A stretch of 64,000 nt of DNA from Paractinoplanes toevensis (GCF_018332695.1 NZ_BOQN01000050.1:124001-188000), one strand, 5' to 3'. Counted from the first letter of the stretch, positions 43,186-51,755 are shown. The notes: generated by a model from the letters alone, not told the origin. Numbers and translations: made by a program.

Positions 43186-43206
43186 AGCGGTGGCCGATCG
43201 GGCCGG

Positions 43207-43887
43207 TCAGGCGAAGGTCACGTCGCTGCACCACATGTAGGTCTGGTCCTGGTGTGAGGCCTGCCAGATGACAAAGACGATGTGGTTCCCGGTGTAGCCG
43301 GAGGTCGAGACGTTGAACGAGATGTTCTGTGCCGGCGCGTACTTGCCGGTCTGCGTGATGAAATCGAGGTTGCCCCAGCCCAGTTTCTGGGTGGCCGGGT
43401 CATACCCCTGCTTGCTCACGTAGACGCGGAAGTAGTCGGCGCCGTGACTCGCCTGGTCGTACAGCTGGACGGCGAAGTTGCCGCCGATCGTGCTGGTCTT
43501 CCAGGCGCCGGGCTGGTTCAGGCTGTCGTTGCGGGTGAGCCCGTTGCTGCAGAGCTGCCCGTCGGGGGTCTTGGCCTGGAACTGACCGGCGAGGCCGTCC
43601 CGTAGGGCACTCATCCAGTTCCACATGGTGTCGGGGTTGGCCTGGAACGCCTGCCAGCACATGGGGTCCTCTTGCTGCATGGCCGGGTTGGTGTGCTGGG
43701 TGCCCCAGGCCTGCCAGCAGTGGTAGGCGCGGGTTGCCGGGCTGACGATGGTGCCGTGTGCCTGGGCCGGGCCGGCTCCGGGCAGCAGGCTGACCGCCAT
43801 AGCGAGCAGCGTGGCGAGCACTAGGACCGGGCGTCGGCCGGCTGCGCGGTGCGGCCGGGCGGCTCGATGGGACTCGTGGGGATGCAC
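43207..43887 (-). CDS. AA10 lytic polysaccharide monooxygenase
   Basis: A 226-residue secreted copper enzyme. The signal peptide ends GAGPAQA, so the mature protein begins HGTIVSPATRAYHCW, exposing His1 of the copper brace. The second brace His is in QASHGADYFRVYVSK, and the C-terminal block is MWCSDVTF with an axial Phe. The layout matches cellulose-active AA10 enzymes of the Streptomyces ScLPMO10B type, without a carbohydrate-binding module. GTG 43887 has GGAGGG 6 nt upstream. A perfect CebR-type operator at 43918-43931 places it in the cellulose regulon, where it would oxidatively cleave crystalline cellulose. Confidence 0.93.
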   Translation of the reverse strand: MHPHESHRAARPHRAAGRRPVLVLATLLAMAVSLLPGAGPAQAHGTIVSPATRAYHCWQAWGTQHTNPAMQQEDPMCWQAFQANPDTMWNWMSALRDGLAGQFQAKTPDGQLCSNGLTRNDSLNQPGAWKTSTIGGNFAVQLYDQASHGADYFRVYVSKQGYDPATQKLGWGNLDFITQTGKYAPAQNISFNVSTSGYTGNHIVFVIWQASHQDQTYMWCSDVTFA

Positions 43888-43917
43888 GGTTCGCCCTCCA
43901 TTCTTCGCATCGGGGGA

Positions 43918-43931
43918 TGGGAGCGCTCCCA
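43918..43931. promoter_or_regulatory. CebR-type operator (perfect)
   Basis: TGGGAGCGCTCCCA, identical to the site at 21603-21616, lies 31 bp upstream of the LPMO start codon on the minus strand. Confidence 0.85.
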
Positions 43932-44307
43932 TGCAGCATTACACCCATGTGTCCTAATATCAACAGACATCTATATAGACGGGTGTGCCAACCTGGCCGC
44001 CGCCTGTCGCTCGAGCCGCGGCCCACGAAAGAGGGCGATGATCACGATCGCCGGCCACCGGCCGCGCAACCGCAGCTGCAGCGTCCGGGATCCGCGCCCG
44101 CCGGCACCGCCGGCCATCATCGAGTCATTGCCAACAGCCGGGACCGAACGTCTGTCCACGGCCAGGACGACAGAGCTGCGGCAACCTGCGGCCGGGCGGT
44201 CCTCGGGGAGGGAAGGCCGGCGTTGACCACGGTGAGTCGAAATGCAGCAGGCTCCGGGGACCTGCCCTCGGCGAGACACGAGGGCAGGCGCACGGCAGCC
44301 CCGCTGG
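43932..44307. other. 376-bp intergenic region, no gene seen
   Basis: The region upstream of the LPMO operator includes an A/T-rich patch near 43955-43980 that may hold the LPMO promoter. Otherwise I see no ORF with a credible start, and no repeat or RNA structure. Confidence 0.5.
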
Positions 44308-44547
44308 TCAGGCGCGTAGGTCGTCCAGTGTCGCGCCGGCGACGATGCGGGCGATGTTTCCGCTGTGGTCGCGGTCGGCCAGGCGCCGGGCTAGCTCGTC
44401 GAGGTCGGTGATGTCGCCGTATGCCGCTCGGAGGGCGGCCCGCATCAAGTCGACGTGACCTTCTTCGCGCCCCTCCTCGCGCCCTTCCTCGCGGTTTTTG
44501 CGGGCGATCTCGCGGCCGGTTTCGGTCTGCTCAAGGATGTTGTTCAT
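44308..44547 (-). CDS. Retained C-terminal short form of the Rpn-like gene
   Basis: A 79-residue frame from ATG 44547 (NNILEQTETGREIARKNREE, then REEGREEGHVD and a helical tail). The ATG has its own strong ribosome-binding site (GAAGGAGAGGT). In Rpn nucleases an internal start makes a short C-terminal protein that inhibits the nuclease. Here the nuclease part is deleted but this short frame and its ribosome-binding site remain, so it may still be expressed. Confidence 0.5.
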   Translation of the reverse strand: MNNILEQTETGREIARKNREEGREEGREEGHVDLMRAALRAAYGDITDLDELARRLADRDHSGNIARIVAGATLDDLRA

Positions 44548-44677
44548 ACCTCTCCTTCGCAGTGCTTCTACCAGCTGGGTCGCCAGGGAACCTCCCACCG
44601 GCGTCCAGCAACGCCTTGAAGATGCCGTCGAAATCGCGGGGCGGTGCCGGCCGGGCGGAGGGGACCTGGCCGCTCAT
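44308..44677 (-). pseudogene. Rpn-family (PD-(D/E)XK nuclease) gene with internal deletion
   Basis: ATG 44677, with AAGGAG upstream, begins SGQVPSARPAPPRDFDGIFK, then ALLDAGG, the usual start of actinobacterial Rpn/DUF4351-like putative nucleases. Directly afterwards (near 44597) the sequence jumps, out of frame, to the family's C-terminal region: SLATQLVEALRRRG, then EEGREEGREEG and LDELARRLADRDHSGNIAR. The nuclease core of roughly 150-200 residues is gone. Family assignment is from the two ends and the EGREEG repeat. Confidence 0.6.
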
Positions 44678-44723
44678 GGGTTACTCCTTCTGTGCTTGGC
44701 GGAAGGCATTCTTTATTGTCGTA

Positions 44724-44736
44724 TGCCTAGTAGGCA
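44724..44736. promoter_or_regulatory. Palindrome TGCCTAGTAGGCA
   Basis: A perfect 13-bp palindrome (arms TGCCTA/TAGGCA) between the Rpn-like remnant and a GNAT gene. It could be an operator for either; no regulator is adjacent. Confidence 0.3.
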
Positions 44737-44775
44737 GTAGTCAACTTGCTGCATGGTCCACAGTAGAGTTCTCGC

Positions 44776-45480
44776 GTGGATGACGTCTCGGTGCGGTTTC
44801 TCGAGGGTGCGGCGGACGCCGGCACGCTACGCCGGCTCTACGACACGGTGATCGCGCCGAGCTTCCTGCCCGCCGAGCGCGAACCCGTCGAGAAGCTCAG
44901 CCGGGTGCTGGCCGCCGACGAACTGCGCGGGGCGATCGCGGTGACGCCGGACGGCGAGCCGGTGGGTGCGCTCTTCCTGGAGTGGTTCGCCGACATCGGG
45001 GCCGCGCTGCTCTGCTACTTCGCCATCCGGCCCGACCTGCGTGGCCAGGGCCTCGGCCGCCGGCTGGTCGCCGCCGCCGCGCCGCACTGGCGGGCCACGC
45101 TCAAGCCGCACGTCGTGCTGGCCGAGGCCGAGGACCCCGATGCGCCCGTCGCGGACGACGACGGTGGTGACTACGGCGACGATGACGCGCGGCTGCGGCT
45201 CTACGCCGGGTTCGGCGCCCGCCGCCTGCCGATCCCCTACCTGATGCCCGAGTTGGCGCCGGGCGCGGGGCGGCAGCCCGGCCTGCTGCTCCTGGTGGTC
45301 GAGTCGGACGACGTGGTCAGCCCGGCCCGGGACCGGATCCGGAGCGAGATCGTCGAGGGTTTCCTGGTGCGCTACTTCGCGCGGCTGGAGGGCGGCGACC
45401 GCGACGACGACGGCCGGCTGGGGCGGCTGCTGGCCGAGTGCCGCCGGGCCGAGTTCCTGCCCCTGCTGGACCTCGGCTGA
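44776..45480 (+). CDS. GNAT-family N-acetyltransferase
   Basis: A 234-residue acetyltransferase with acetyl-CoA motif A in CYFAIRPDLRGQGLGRRLVA at about residues 83-102 and motif B-like YAGFGARRLP near 148. GTG 44776 begins the fold. The C-terminal 70 residues (IRSEIVEGFLVRYFARLEGG) extend past a minimal GNAT domain. It stands alone between the Rpn-like remnant and phoU; substrate unknown. Confidence 0.8.
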   Translation: MDDVSVRFLEGAADAGTLRRLYDTVIAPSFLPAEREPVEKLSRVLAADELRGAIAVTPDGEPVGALFLEWFADIGAALLCYFAIRPDLRGQGLGRRLVAAAAPHWRATLKPHVVLAEAEDPDAPVADDDGGDYGDDDARLRLYAGFGARRLPIPYLMPELAPGAGRQPGLLLLVVESDDVVSPARDRIRSEIVEGFLVRYFARLEGGDRDDDGRLGRLLAECRRAEFLPLLDLG

Positions 45481-45543
45481 ACCCCGCCGCAACATAGGCG
45501 GCATAGCATCGCCGGACCGATATCGATGAAGGTGGGAACGACC

Positions 45544-46179
45544 GTGCGGCAGGACTTCCAGAGCGAGTTCGCCTCGGTCAGCAGTTCCCTGGTCACCATG
45601 GCCAAGGCCGTGCGCGATGCGATGCGGCAGGCCAGCACCGCCCTGCTGACCGCCGATTACACCCTGGCCCAGCAGGTGACCGACAACGACGCCCAGGTCG
45701 ACGTGCTCTATCGCGTCGTCGATGACCGGGTCTTCAACCTCGTCCTGCGCCGGCAGCCCATCACCGGCGATCTGCGGTCGGCGCTGTCCGCGCTGCAGGC
45801 GGCCACCGATCTCGAGCGGATGGGCGACCTGGCCGTGCACGTGGCCCGCGCCACGCTGCGGCGGTACCCGGCCACCGCGGCCGCCCCGGAGCTGGCCGAT
45901 CTGTTCCGGGCGATGAGTACGGTGGCGGACCAGCTGGCCGCGAAGATCGTCGTGGCGCTGTCGCACGGCGACGAGGCTCTCGCCGGTCAGCTCGACGGCG
46001 ACGATGACGCCATGGACCAGCTGCACCGGCAACTGTTCCAGGTCATGCTCAGCTCGGACTGGCCGCTGGGGGTCGAGGCCGCCGTCGACGGCGCGCTGCT
46101 GGGCCGCTACTACGAGCGGTACGCCGATCGTGCCGTCAACGTCGGCCGGCACGTCATGTCGCTGGCCGCCAAATCCTGA
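45544..46179 (+). CDS. phoU: Phosphate signalling protein PhoU
   Basis: A 211-residue all-helical protein with two PhoU repeats; metal-binding acidic motifs DNDAQVD near residue 37, ATDLERMGDLAVHV near 84 and RYYERYADRAVNVGRH near 187. PhoU links the Pst phosphate importer to the PhoR kinase and shuts down the Pho response when phosphate is plentiful. The pst and phoPR genes are not in the window. GTG 45544 fits the typical N-terminus; ATG 45526 is an in-frame alternative. Followed by a terminator-like hairpin. Confidence 0.92.
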   Translation: MRQDFQSEFASVSSSLVTMAKAVRDAMRQASTALLTADYTLAQQVTDNDAQVDVLYRVVDDRVFNLVLRRQPITGDLRSALSALQAATDLERMGDLAVHVARATLRRYPATAAAPELADLFRAMSTVADQLAAKIVVALSHGDEALAGQLDGDDDAMDQLHRQLFQVMLSSDWPLGVEAAVDGALLGRYYERYADRAVNVGRHVMSLAAKS

Positions 46180-46211
46180 GGCCCGGCCCCCGCCGTACGG
46201 GAAACCGGGCC
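46180..46211. terminator. Terminator-like hairpin between convergent genes
   Basis: GGCCCGG (46180-46186) pairs with CCGGGCC (46205-46211) around a C-rich loop, between the 3' ends of phoU and the LVIVD gene. Confidence 0.5.
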
Positions 46212-46221
46212 CCCGGCCATG

Positions 46222-47613
46222 TCACCAGCGCAGGAAATTGTCCTGGGTCTGGGCGTTGAAGACGTCCGTCCGGAAGAATTTCGCGACCGCCGTGCGCGGG
46301 TCCTTGAGCTCGAGCACGTCGACGCCCTTGGCGATGTCGTTGGAGTAGATGAAGCCGTTGTACCAGTACGCCGACCAGGAACCGCCGCCGATGAACTGGG
46401 TCGCCGAGATCGGGCCGCGTTCCCAGTAGGCGAGCTCGCGCGGGTGCCGCGAGTTGGTGAAGTCCCACACCGAGATGCCGCCCTGGTACCAAGCCTGCAC
46501 CATGATGTCGCGGCCCGGCACCGGGATCAGCGAGCCGTTGTGGGCCACGCAGTTCTCGGTGTCCGCGTTGGTCCGCGGGATCTTGAAGTAGCTGCCGAAG
46601 ACGAGCTTGCCGCGAACGATGTCGTAGACGGCGTCGGCACCGCGCTCGGGGCCGATGGTCGGGTTGCAGGTCGCCGCCCCGCCGCCGCCCAGCTCGTCGG
46701 TGAAGACCACCTTCGTGCCGCTGTTGTTGAACGTCGCGGAGTGCCAGAACGAGAAGTTGACGGTGTCCCGGACGGTCGTGACGACCCGCGGCGCCGTGCG
46801 TTTCGAGATGTCGAAGAGCACGCCGTCACCCATGCAGGCGCCGGCCGCGAGGTCCTTCTCGGCGTACACGGTGATGTCGTGGCAGCCGGTCGTCGGCGCC
46901 TGGCCGGTGCCGCCGCCGTAACCGCCGTCCGGGAACAGCACGGGCGCGGCGACCACCGTCGCGGCGGCCGGGTTCCGCCGGGGCACCTTGATGATCGAGA
47001 TCTTGTCGTGCGGGAGCGCGCAGTTCGGCTGGTCGGCCCCGGCCAGGTTGTACGACGAGATGTACAGGTACAGGTTGGGGTCGTGCCGTTTGCCGGGCAC
47101 CAGCGTCTGGGTGTGCGAGCCGCAGTCCGTCTTGACCGACTTCAGGTACCGCGGGGTCAGCGGGTCACTGATGTCGAAGATCTTGATGCCTTCCCAGCGC
47201 TCGCCGGGCTCGGACGTGGTCGAGGCCACGTTGTCGCAGGAGTCGTTGGTGCGCTGCGAGTCGGTGCCGAGGAAGAGCAGGTTGCCGCTGATCGAGATGT
47301 CGTTCTGCGAGCCGGGGCAGAGCACCTGGGTCGCGACGGTCGGCGCCTTCGGGTTCAGGATGTCGTAGACGGCGAAGCCGTTGTAGTTCCCGCCGTACGC
47401 GTAGTGGCCCTGGAACGCCCAGTCCGAGTTGGTGGTGGCGGCGAAGGGGCCGGTCTTGTCGAGGTGGGCGACCTGGGTCAGGTTCGGGCTGCTGACGATC
47501 TCGTCGACGCCCGGGATGGTCGGGGTTGCTCCGTTCGCCGGTGCCGACAGCAGCGCCGCGACCAGCATGGCTGCGCCGGTGAGCATCCACCCTCGTGAGG
47601 CGGTGTGCTTCAT
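46222..47613 (-). CDS. Secreted LVIVD-repeat beta-propeller protein
   Basis: A 463-residue exported protein: signal GWMLTGAAMLVAALLSAPA with ANG after it, then a propeller of repeated blades with LVIVD-like strands (YNGFAVYDILNPKAPTVATQ, GIKIFDISDPLTPRYLKSV, GGISVWDFTNSRHPRELAYW, KGVDVLELKDPR). Several conserved cysteines (LCPGSQ, TDCGSH, GCHDIT, GACMGDG) probably form disulfides. The function of these proteins is unknown. It is divergent from a DUF305 gene with a 52-bp gap, a pairing I believe recurs in actinobacteria. Confidence 0.85.
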   Translation of the reverse strand: MKHTASRGWMLTGAAMLVAALLSAPANGATPTIPGVDEIVSSPNLTQVAHLDKTGPFAATTNSDWAFQGHYAYGGNYNGFAVYDILNPKAPTVATQVLCPGSQNDISISGNLLFLGTDSQRTNDSCDNVASTTSEPGERWEGIKIFDISDPLTPRYLKSVKTDCGSHTQTLVPGKRHDPNLYLYISSYNLAGADQPNCALPHDKISIIKVPRRNPAAATVVAAPVLFPDGGYGGGTGQAPTTGCHDITVYAEKDLAAGACMGDGVLFDISKRTAPRVVTTVRDTVNFSFWHSATFNNSGTKVVFTDELGGGGAATCNPTIGPERGADAVYDIVRGKLVFGSYFKIPRTNADTENCVAHNGSLIPVPGRDIMVQAWYQGGISVWDFTNSRHPRELAYWERGPISATQFIGGGSWSAYWYNGFIYSNDIAKGVDVLELKDPRTAVAKFFRTDVFNAQTQDNFLRW

Positions 47614-47665
47614 ACAGCTCCTTCCGGATACGGTAAGTATTCACTCCAGTCGATACAGTAGCGGA

Positions 47666-48328
47666 ATGATTAGAAGATCATCGATCATCTTGGCCGGTCT
47701 TGTCGTCGCGGCGGCCGCCGGCCTGGCGGTCGCGGCGCGGGCCGGCTCAGGCGGATCGGCGGCGGCTCCGCGGGCCGAGAAAAGTCCGGCCGTACGCGTC
47801 GTGCTGCCCGGCCGGCCCGGCGAATCGGCGCGGGTGAGCGACTCCGACCAGGTGGCGGCGCCGGATGGGTCGACCTACAACTCGATCGACACCACGTTCG
47901 TGCAGATGATGATCGTCCACCACGGGCAGGCGATCGCGATGGCCTCGCTGGCCGGCGAACGCGCCGCCGACGATCAACTACGCGCGCTCGCCGGCCGGAT
48001 CGGTGCGAGCCAGGCCCCCGAGGTGGCGTGGCTGCGCGGCTGGCTGCGCGACCGCGGCCTGCCCGAGAGCGACCCGGCGCACGACCACGCCGCCATGCCG
48101 GGCATGCAGAGCGCCGCCGACATGGCCGCCCTGGCCGGGCTGAGCGGGCCGGCCTTCGACCGCCGGTTCGCGGCGATGATGACCGACCACCACCGCGGTG
48201 CCGTCCGGATGGCCGGCGACGTCCTGGGTGGCGGGAGCGACGAGCGGCTGCGCGAGGTGGCCGGCGAGATGGCGGTCGAACAGGGCAGCGAGATCCAGCG
48301 GATCCAGCAGCTGGGCCTGGCCGCCTGA
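47666..48328 (+). CDS. Secreted DUF305 protein
   Basis: A 220-residue protein with an N-terminal membrane segment (IILAGLVVAAAAGLAVAARA) and two copies of the DUF305 His-His motif (MMIVHHGQAIAMASLA near residue 75 and MMTDHHRGAVRMAGDV near 173), plus a His/Met-rich HDHAAMPGMQ. DUF305 proteins form ferritin-like helical bundles and often occur with copper-handling genes. It shares a short divergent promoter region with the LVIVD gene. Confidence 0.88.
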   Translation: MIRRSSIILAGLVVAAAAGLAVAARAGSGGSAAAPRAEKSPAVRVVLPGRPGESARVSDSDQVAAPDGSTYNSIDTTFVQMMIVHHGQAIAMASLAGERAADDQLRALAGRIGASQAPEVAWLRGWLRDRGLPESDPAHDHAAMPGMQSAADMAALAGLSGPAFDRRFAAMMTDHHRGAVRMAGDVLGGGSDERLREVAGEMAVEQGSEIQRIQQLGLAA

Positions 48329-48362
48329 TGCAACCCGGGCCGGGCCGCGGACGTCAGGGAAC

Positions 48363-49124
48363 GTGAGATCAACTCGACTGGCCGCCGCGATCCTGGTTCT
48401 CCTGGGCGGCTGCGGCACGGCGGTCCGGGCGGAGCCGCGGGGCACCCCGCCCGCGCCGGCGACCACGGCGGTTTCCACCCCGCCGACGCCGGCGCGGAAA
48501 CCACCGGCCCGGATCACCTACCCCGCCGCCGGCCGCCGGCAGTTCGCGGTCGCCGCCGGTGAGACCGCCGCCCCGGCCGGCCGGAAGGGCACCCTGCTGC
48601 GCTACCACGTCGCGGTGGAACGGGACATCCACGGCATCACCGCCGCCCAGTTCGCCACCGCCGTCACCGCCACCCTGCGGGATGCCCGCAGCTGGACCGG
48701 AAGCGGCGACCGGCGCCTGCAGCGCGTCGGCCCCGGCGACCACGCCGACTTCACGGTCCGCCTGGTCACCCCGAAGACCCGCGACCACCTCTGCGACGGC
48801 GCCGCCGACGGCTACACCTCCTGCCGCAGCCACGACGACGTCGTGATCAACGTGGCCCGGTGGGTCAAGGGCGTTCCCGGGTACGGCGCGAGCCTCGACG
48901 TCTACCGGCAGTACGTCGTCAACCACGAAGTCGGGCATCGCCTCGGCCAGGCCCACGAACTCTGCCCCGGCCAGGGCGAGCCCGCCCCGGTCATGCAGCA
49001 GCAGACCCTCGGCCTGCACGGCTGCACCGCCAACCCGTGGCCGATGCTGAACGGCGAACGCCATCGCGGCGCCATCGGCGCCTACGACGACCCGGTCCCC
49101 CCACGCGACCGCGGCCGTCCTTGA
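48363..49124 (+). CDS. DUF3152 lipoprotein, zincin-like
   Basis: A 253-residue lipoprotein: lipobox LGGC at about residue 17, Pro-rich linker to about 60, then DUF3152 with VAVERDIHGITAAQFATAV, SCRSHDDVVINVARWVKG and a metzincin-type zinc motif HEVGHRLGQAH near residue 190. The C-terminus has two further cysteines (LCPGQG, HGCTANPWP). It looks like a surface metalloprotease, although activity in this family is not shown. GTG 48363 is preceded by CAGGGA, 35 bp after the DUF305 gene. Confidence 0.85.
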   Translation: MRSTRLAAAILVLLGGCGTAVRAEPRGTPPAPATTAVSTPPTPARKPPARITYPAAGRRQFAVAAGETAAPAGRKGTLLRYHVAVERDIHGITAAQFATAVTATLRDARSWTGSGDRRLQRVGPGDHADFTVRLVTPKTRDHLCDGAADGYTSCRSHDDVVINVARWVKGVPGYGASLDVYRQYVVNHEVGHRLGQAHELCPGQGEPAPVMQQQTLGLHGCTANPWPMLNGERHRGAIGAYDDPVPPRDRGRP

Positions 49125-49227
49125 CCCTTTTCCGTACGGGCACCATCAGCCGTACGTCCGCTGGTGCGACGACCGGGCCGGATCAAGACTGGAGGCGCCA
49201 CCACCGCCAAGATCCGGATTGCAGGCC

Positions 49228-49512
49228 ATGACGACGGAGTTCGCGTTCGACAATCAGATCCTGGTGCTGGACGGCCGGGTGCTGGAGATCTTCCACCGGG
49301 ACACCGAGGAGAGCGTGCGCTACCACGTGACGTTCCTCCGGATCGACGGGCAGCCGCACGGCGACGGCTTCAAGGTCCGCCTGGGCCGGGCATCCGGCGA
49401 GAACGACATCGTCGGCGGCCGCCGGTGGAAGATGACCGCGGCCCAGTTCGCCGAGTTCCGCGAGTTCATCGCGCTGGCCATCGCGGCCCGCGACAGCGAT
49501 ACGGGGTCCTGA
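49228..49512 (+). CDS. Hypothetical protein, small beta-rich domain
   Basis: A 94-residue protein (TTEFAFDNQILVLDGRVLEI, then YHVTFLRIDGQP and a C-terminal helix AAQFAEFREFIALAIAAR). The order of strands then helix suggests a small PH-like or similar domain, but I recognise no named family. ATG 49228 is preceded by GGATTGCAGGCC. No signal or membrane segment. Confidence 0.65.
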   Translation: MTTEFAFDNQILVLDGRVLEIFHRDTEESVRYHVTFLRIDGQPHGDGFKVRLGRASGENDIVGGRRWKMTAAQFAEFREFIALAIAARDSDTGS

Positions 49513-49559
49513 GATGTTCGACCCAGCAGAAATGGGACAACCTGCCTTAGGCTGACGCG

Positions 49560-50129
49560 ATGGCCCAGACGATGTCGTGGCTCAACGAGCCTCCCCAGTG
49601 GTCGGACGACGCGGGCGTGATCCGGGTCAGCACCGGCTTGAAGACCGACTTCTGGCGCCGGACGTTCTACGGCTACATCACCGACAACGGCCACTTCTAC
49701 CACCGCCCGGTCACCGGCGACTTCACCGCCGAGGTGGTGGTGTCGGCCGGCCACTCGGCGCTGTTCGACCAGGCCGGCCTGATGCTGCGGGCCGACGAGC
49801 GCACCTGGTTGAAGACCGGCCTCGAGGTCACGTCCGGCGCCGTGCAGCTCAGCACCGTGCTGACCAGGGACCACTCCGACCTGTCGGTGGTGCCGGTGCC
49901 CGGCTACCAGGGCGAGCTGACGCTCCGGCTGACCCGCTTCGGCTCCGCGGTGTGCGTGCACCGAGGCGACGGAGCCGGTTCCTGGGAGTTGGTCCGCCTG
50001 GGCCACCTCGACCTGCCGGAGACGATCGACGTGGGCGTCATGTGCTGCTCACCGGAACGGGCCGGCCTCGAGGTCACCTTCCGGGACCTCCAAATCGGCG
50101 ACCCGATCTCCCGCGAAGGGCTCGAGTGA
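49560..50129 (+). CDS. DUF1349 (YesU-like) protein
   Basis: A 189-residue lectin-fold protein with the DUF1349 blocks WSDDAGVIRVSTGLKTDFWR, GDFTAEVVVSAGHSALFDQA, GLMLRADERTWLKTGLE and LGHLDLPETIDVGVMCCSPE. Family members are often linked to carbohydrate metabolism, but their role is unclear. No signal peptide. Its 3' end overlaps the convergent AraC gene by 81 bp. Confidence 0.88.
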   Translation: MAQTMSWLNEPPQWSDDAGVIRVSTGLKTDFWRRTFYGYITDNGHFYHRPVTGDFTAEVVVSAGHSALFDQAGLMLRADERTWLKTGLEVTSGAVQLSTVLTRDHSDLSVVPVPGYQGELTLRLTRFGSAVCVHRGDGAGSWELVRLGHLDLPETIDVGVMCCSPERAGLEVTFRDLQIGDPISREGLE

Positions 50130-51086
50130 CCGCCGGCCCGCGGTGCTCGCGGGGTCTCGCCACCGGGCCGGGGTGTGGCCGTGGGCGGCCCGGAAGCGCT
50201 TGATGAAGTAACTGACGTCGGGGTAACCGACACGGCGGCTGATCGCGGCCACGGTCAGGTCGGTGTGGGTCAGCAGCAGGCGGGCCTGCTGCATGCGCCG
50301 CTCGGTCAGCCACTGCTGCGCGGTGCGGCCGGTGCGCCGGCGCACCACCGTGGTCAGGTGGCCGGTGGTCAGCGCGAGTTCGGCCGCGATGTCGGCCAGC
50401 GAGATCGGCTCGGCGTAGCGGCGCTCGATCACGTCGAAGACCGCGGCCAGCAGCGGCTCCCGCGCCGCCCGTAGTTCGCCGGCGACGTCGGTGGGCAGCC
50501 GGGCCACGGCCACCAGCAGCAGGGTGAGGTGAGCGAGAACGGCCTCGGGGTGACCGTCGCGGCGGCCGGTCAGCTCGGCGTCGAGGGCCCGGTAGCGCGC
50601 GACCCACTCGTCCCGCTCCGCCGCCGGGACGCGCAGGCGCTGGGCCCGGTCAGCACCCCGGGCGAACGGGAACAGCAGCGGGTGGGCCCGCCAGGACGAG
50701 TACGCACCGGGGGCACCCGGGCGGATCACGTCGGCCGGGAAATACACCGTCCAGGCGTCCCGGAGGAAGTCGTGCGCCGGGCCGGTGAAGGACACGACCT
50801 GGCCCGGCGCGATGACGAACAGGTCGCCGTCGCGCACCGTCCACTCGCGGCCGTCGAGCCGGAACGTCCCCTCGGCCCGATGCGCGTAGACGAGGATGAG
50901 GAAGTCGTGGCTGTGCGCCCCGTCGGGCGGCAGGGTCGGCCCTCCCGCCGGCCGGGCCTGCTCGGGCAGGTGCGCGACGATCACCGGCACACCGCCCGGA
51001 ACCCGGGGGAAGCCGACCAGCAGTGGATCCGAAGATTGTCGTATCCCTCCCACAGATCGACCGATGCCCCTTCTCTCGTGCGGCAT
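50049..51086 (-). CDS. AraC-family transcriptional regulator
   Basis: A 345-residue regulator: N-terminal cupin sensor (HSHDFLILVYAHRAEGTFRL near residue 50; WTVRDGDLFVIAPGQVVSF near 75) and C-terminal double HTH (SLADIAAELALTTGHLTTVV near 235; AAISRRVGYPDVSYFIKRFR near 285), ending HTPARWRDP. A 35-residue tail continues into the antisense of the DUF1349 gene, so the true end could be less conserved. ATG 51086 is the likely start. Targets unknown. Confidence 0.85.
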   Translation of the reverse strand: MPHERRGIGRSVGGIRQSSDPLLVGFPRVPGGVPVIVAHLPEQARPAGGPTLPPDGAHSHDFLILVYAHRAEGTFRLDGREWTVRDGDLFVIAPGQVVSFTGPAHDFLRDAWTVYFPADVIRPGAPGAYSSWRAHPLLFPFARGADRAQRLRVPAAERDEWVARYRALDAELTGRRDGHPEAVLAHLTLLLVAVARLPTDVAGELRAAREPLLAAVFDVIERRYAEPISLADIAAELALTTGHLTTVVRRRTGRTAQQWLTERRMQQARLLLTHTDLTVAAISRRVGYPDVSYFIKRFRAAHGHTPARWRDPASTAGRRSLEPFAGDRVADLEVPEGDLEAGPFR

Positions 51087-51134
51087 GAAGCTGATGGTAC
51101 GACCGAAACTTCGTCGCATCCGGAGGCGATCGAG

Positions 51135-51755
51135 ATGACCGAACGGGACTACCTGCCGGCGATGGGCCGGCACTCGCTGCTGTTCCTGTACGACCCGTGC
51201 ACCCGGCTGGCCGGTGTGGGCCGGCTGCACGACGAGTTGCTGGACCGGGCGGCCGTCCGCCCCGGCCACCGGGTGCTGGAGATCGGCTGCGGCACCGGGA
51301 ACCTGGTGCTGAGGCTCGCCCGGCGCACGCCCGGGGCCGAGGTGCTGGGCACCGACCCGGACCCGGCGGCCCTGCGCCGGGGCCGCCGGAAGGCCGCCCG
51401 CCGGGGCCTGCCGGTCAGTTTCGAGCTCGCCTTCGCCGACGACCTTCCGGTGCCGGACGCGAGCGTGGATCGGGTGCTGTCCTCCTACATGCTGCATCAC
51501 CTGGACGGCCCCGATAAGCCACGGGCGATGGAGGAGATCCGTCGCGTTCTGCGCCCGGGCGGCGAGCTGCACCTGGTCGACGCGCACAGCACCGGCGGTC
51601 GCGCGCACCCGCGGCTCGCCGACAACGCACCGGACCGGATCGTCGGGCTGATGCGGGACGCCGGCCTCGACGCCGCCGAGAACGGCCGTGGCCACCGGCG
51701 CGGAGCGCTCGGCCACTACGTCTTCTACCGCGGGTCGAGCACCGGGCACGGGTAA
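51135..51755 (+). CDS. Class I SAM-dependent methyltransferase
   Basis: A 206-residue methyltransferase of the UbiE/Methyltransf_11 type with motif I VLEIGCGTGNLVLRLA at about residues 47-62, GTDPDP near 76, DRVLSSYMLHHL near 118 and motif III VLRPGGELHLVDAH near 143. ATG 51135 follows GGAGGCGATCGAG. Divergent from the AraC gene. Methyl acceptor unknown; the N-terminus (YLPAMGRHSLLFLYDP) is shared by many uncharacterised actinobacterial homologues. Confidence 0.87.
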   Translation: MTERDYLPAMGRHSLLFLYDPCTRLAGVGRLHDELLDRAAVRPGHRVLEIGCGTGNLVLRLARRTPGAEVLGTDPDPAALRRGRRKAARRGLPVSFELAFADDLPVPDASVDRVLSSYMLHHLDGPDKPRAMEEIRRVLRPGGELHLVDAHSTGGRAHPRLADNAPDRIVGLMRDAGLDAAENGRGHRRGALGHYVFYRGSSTGHG

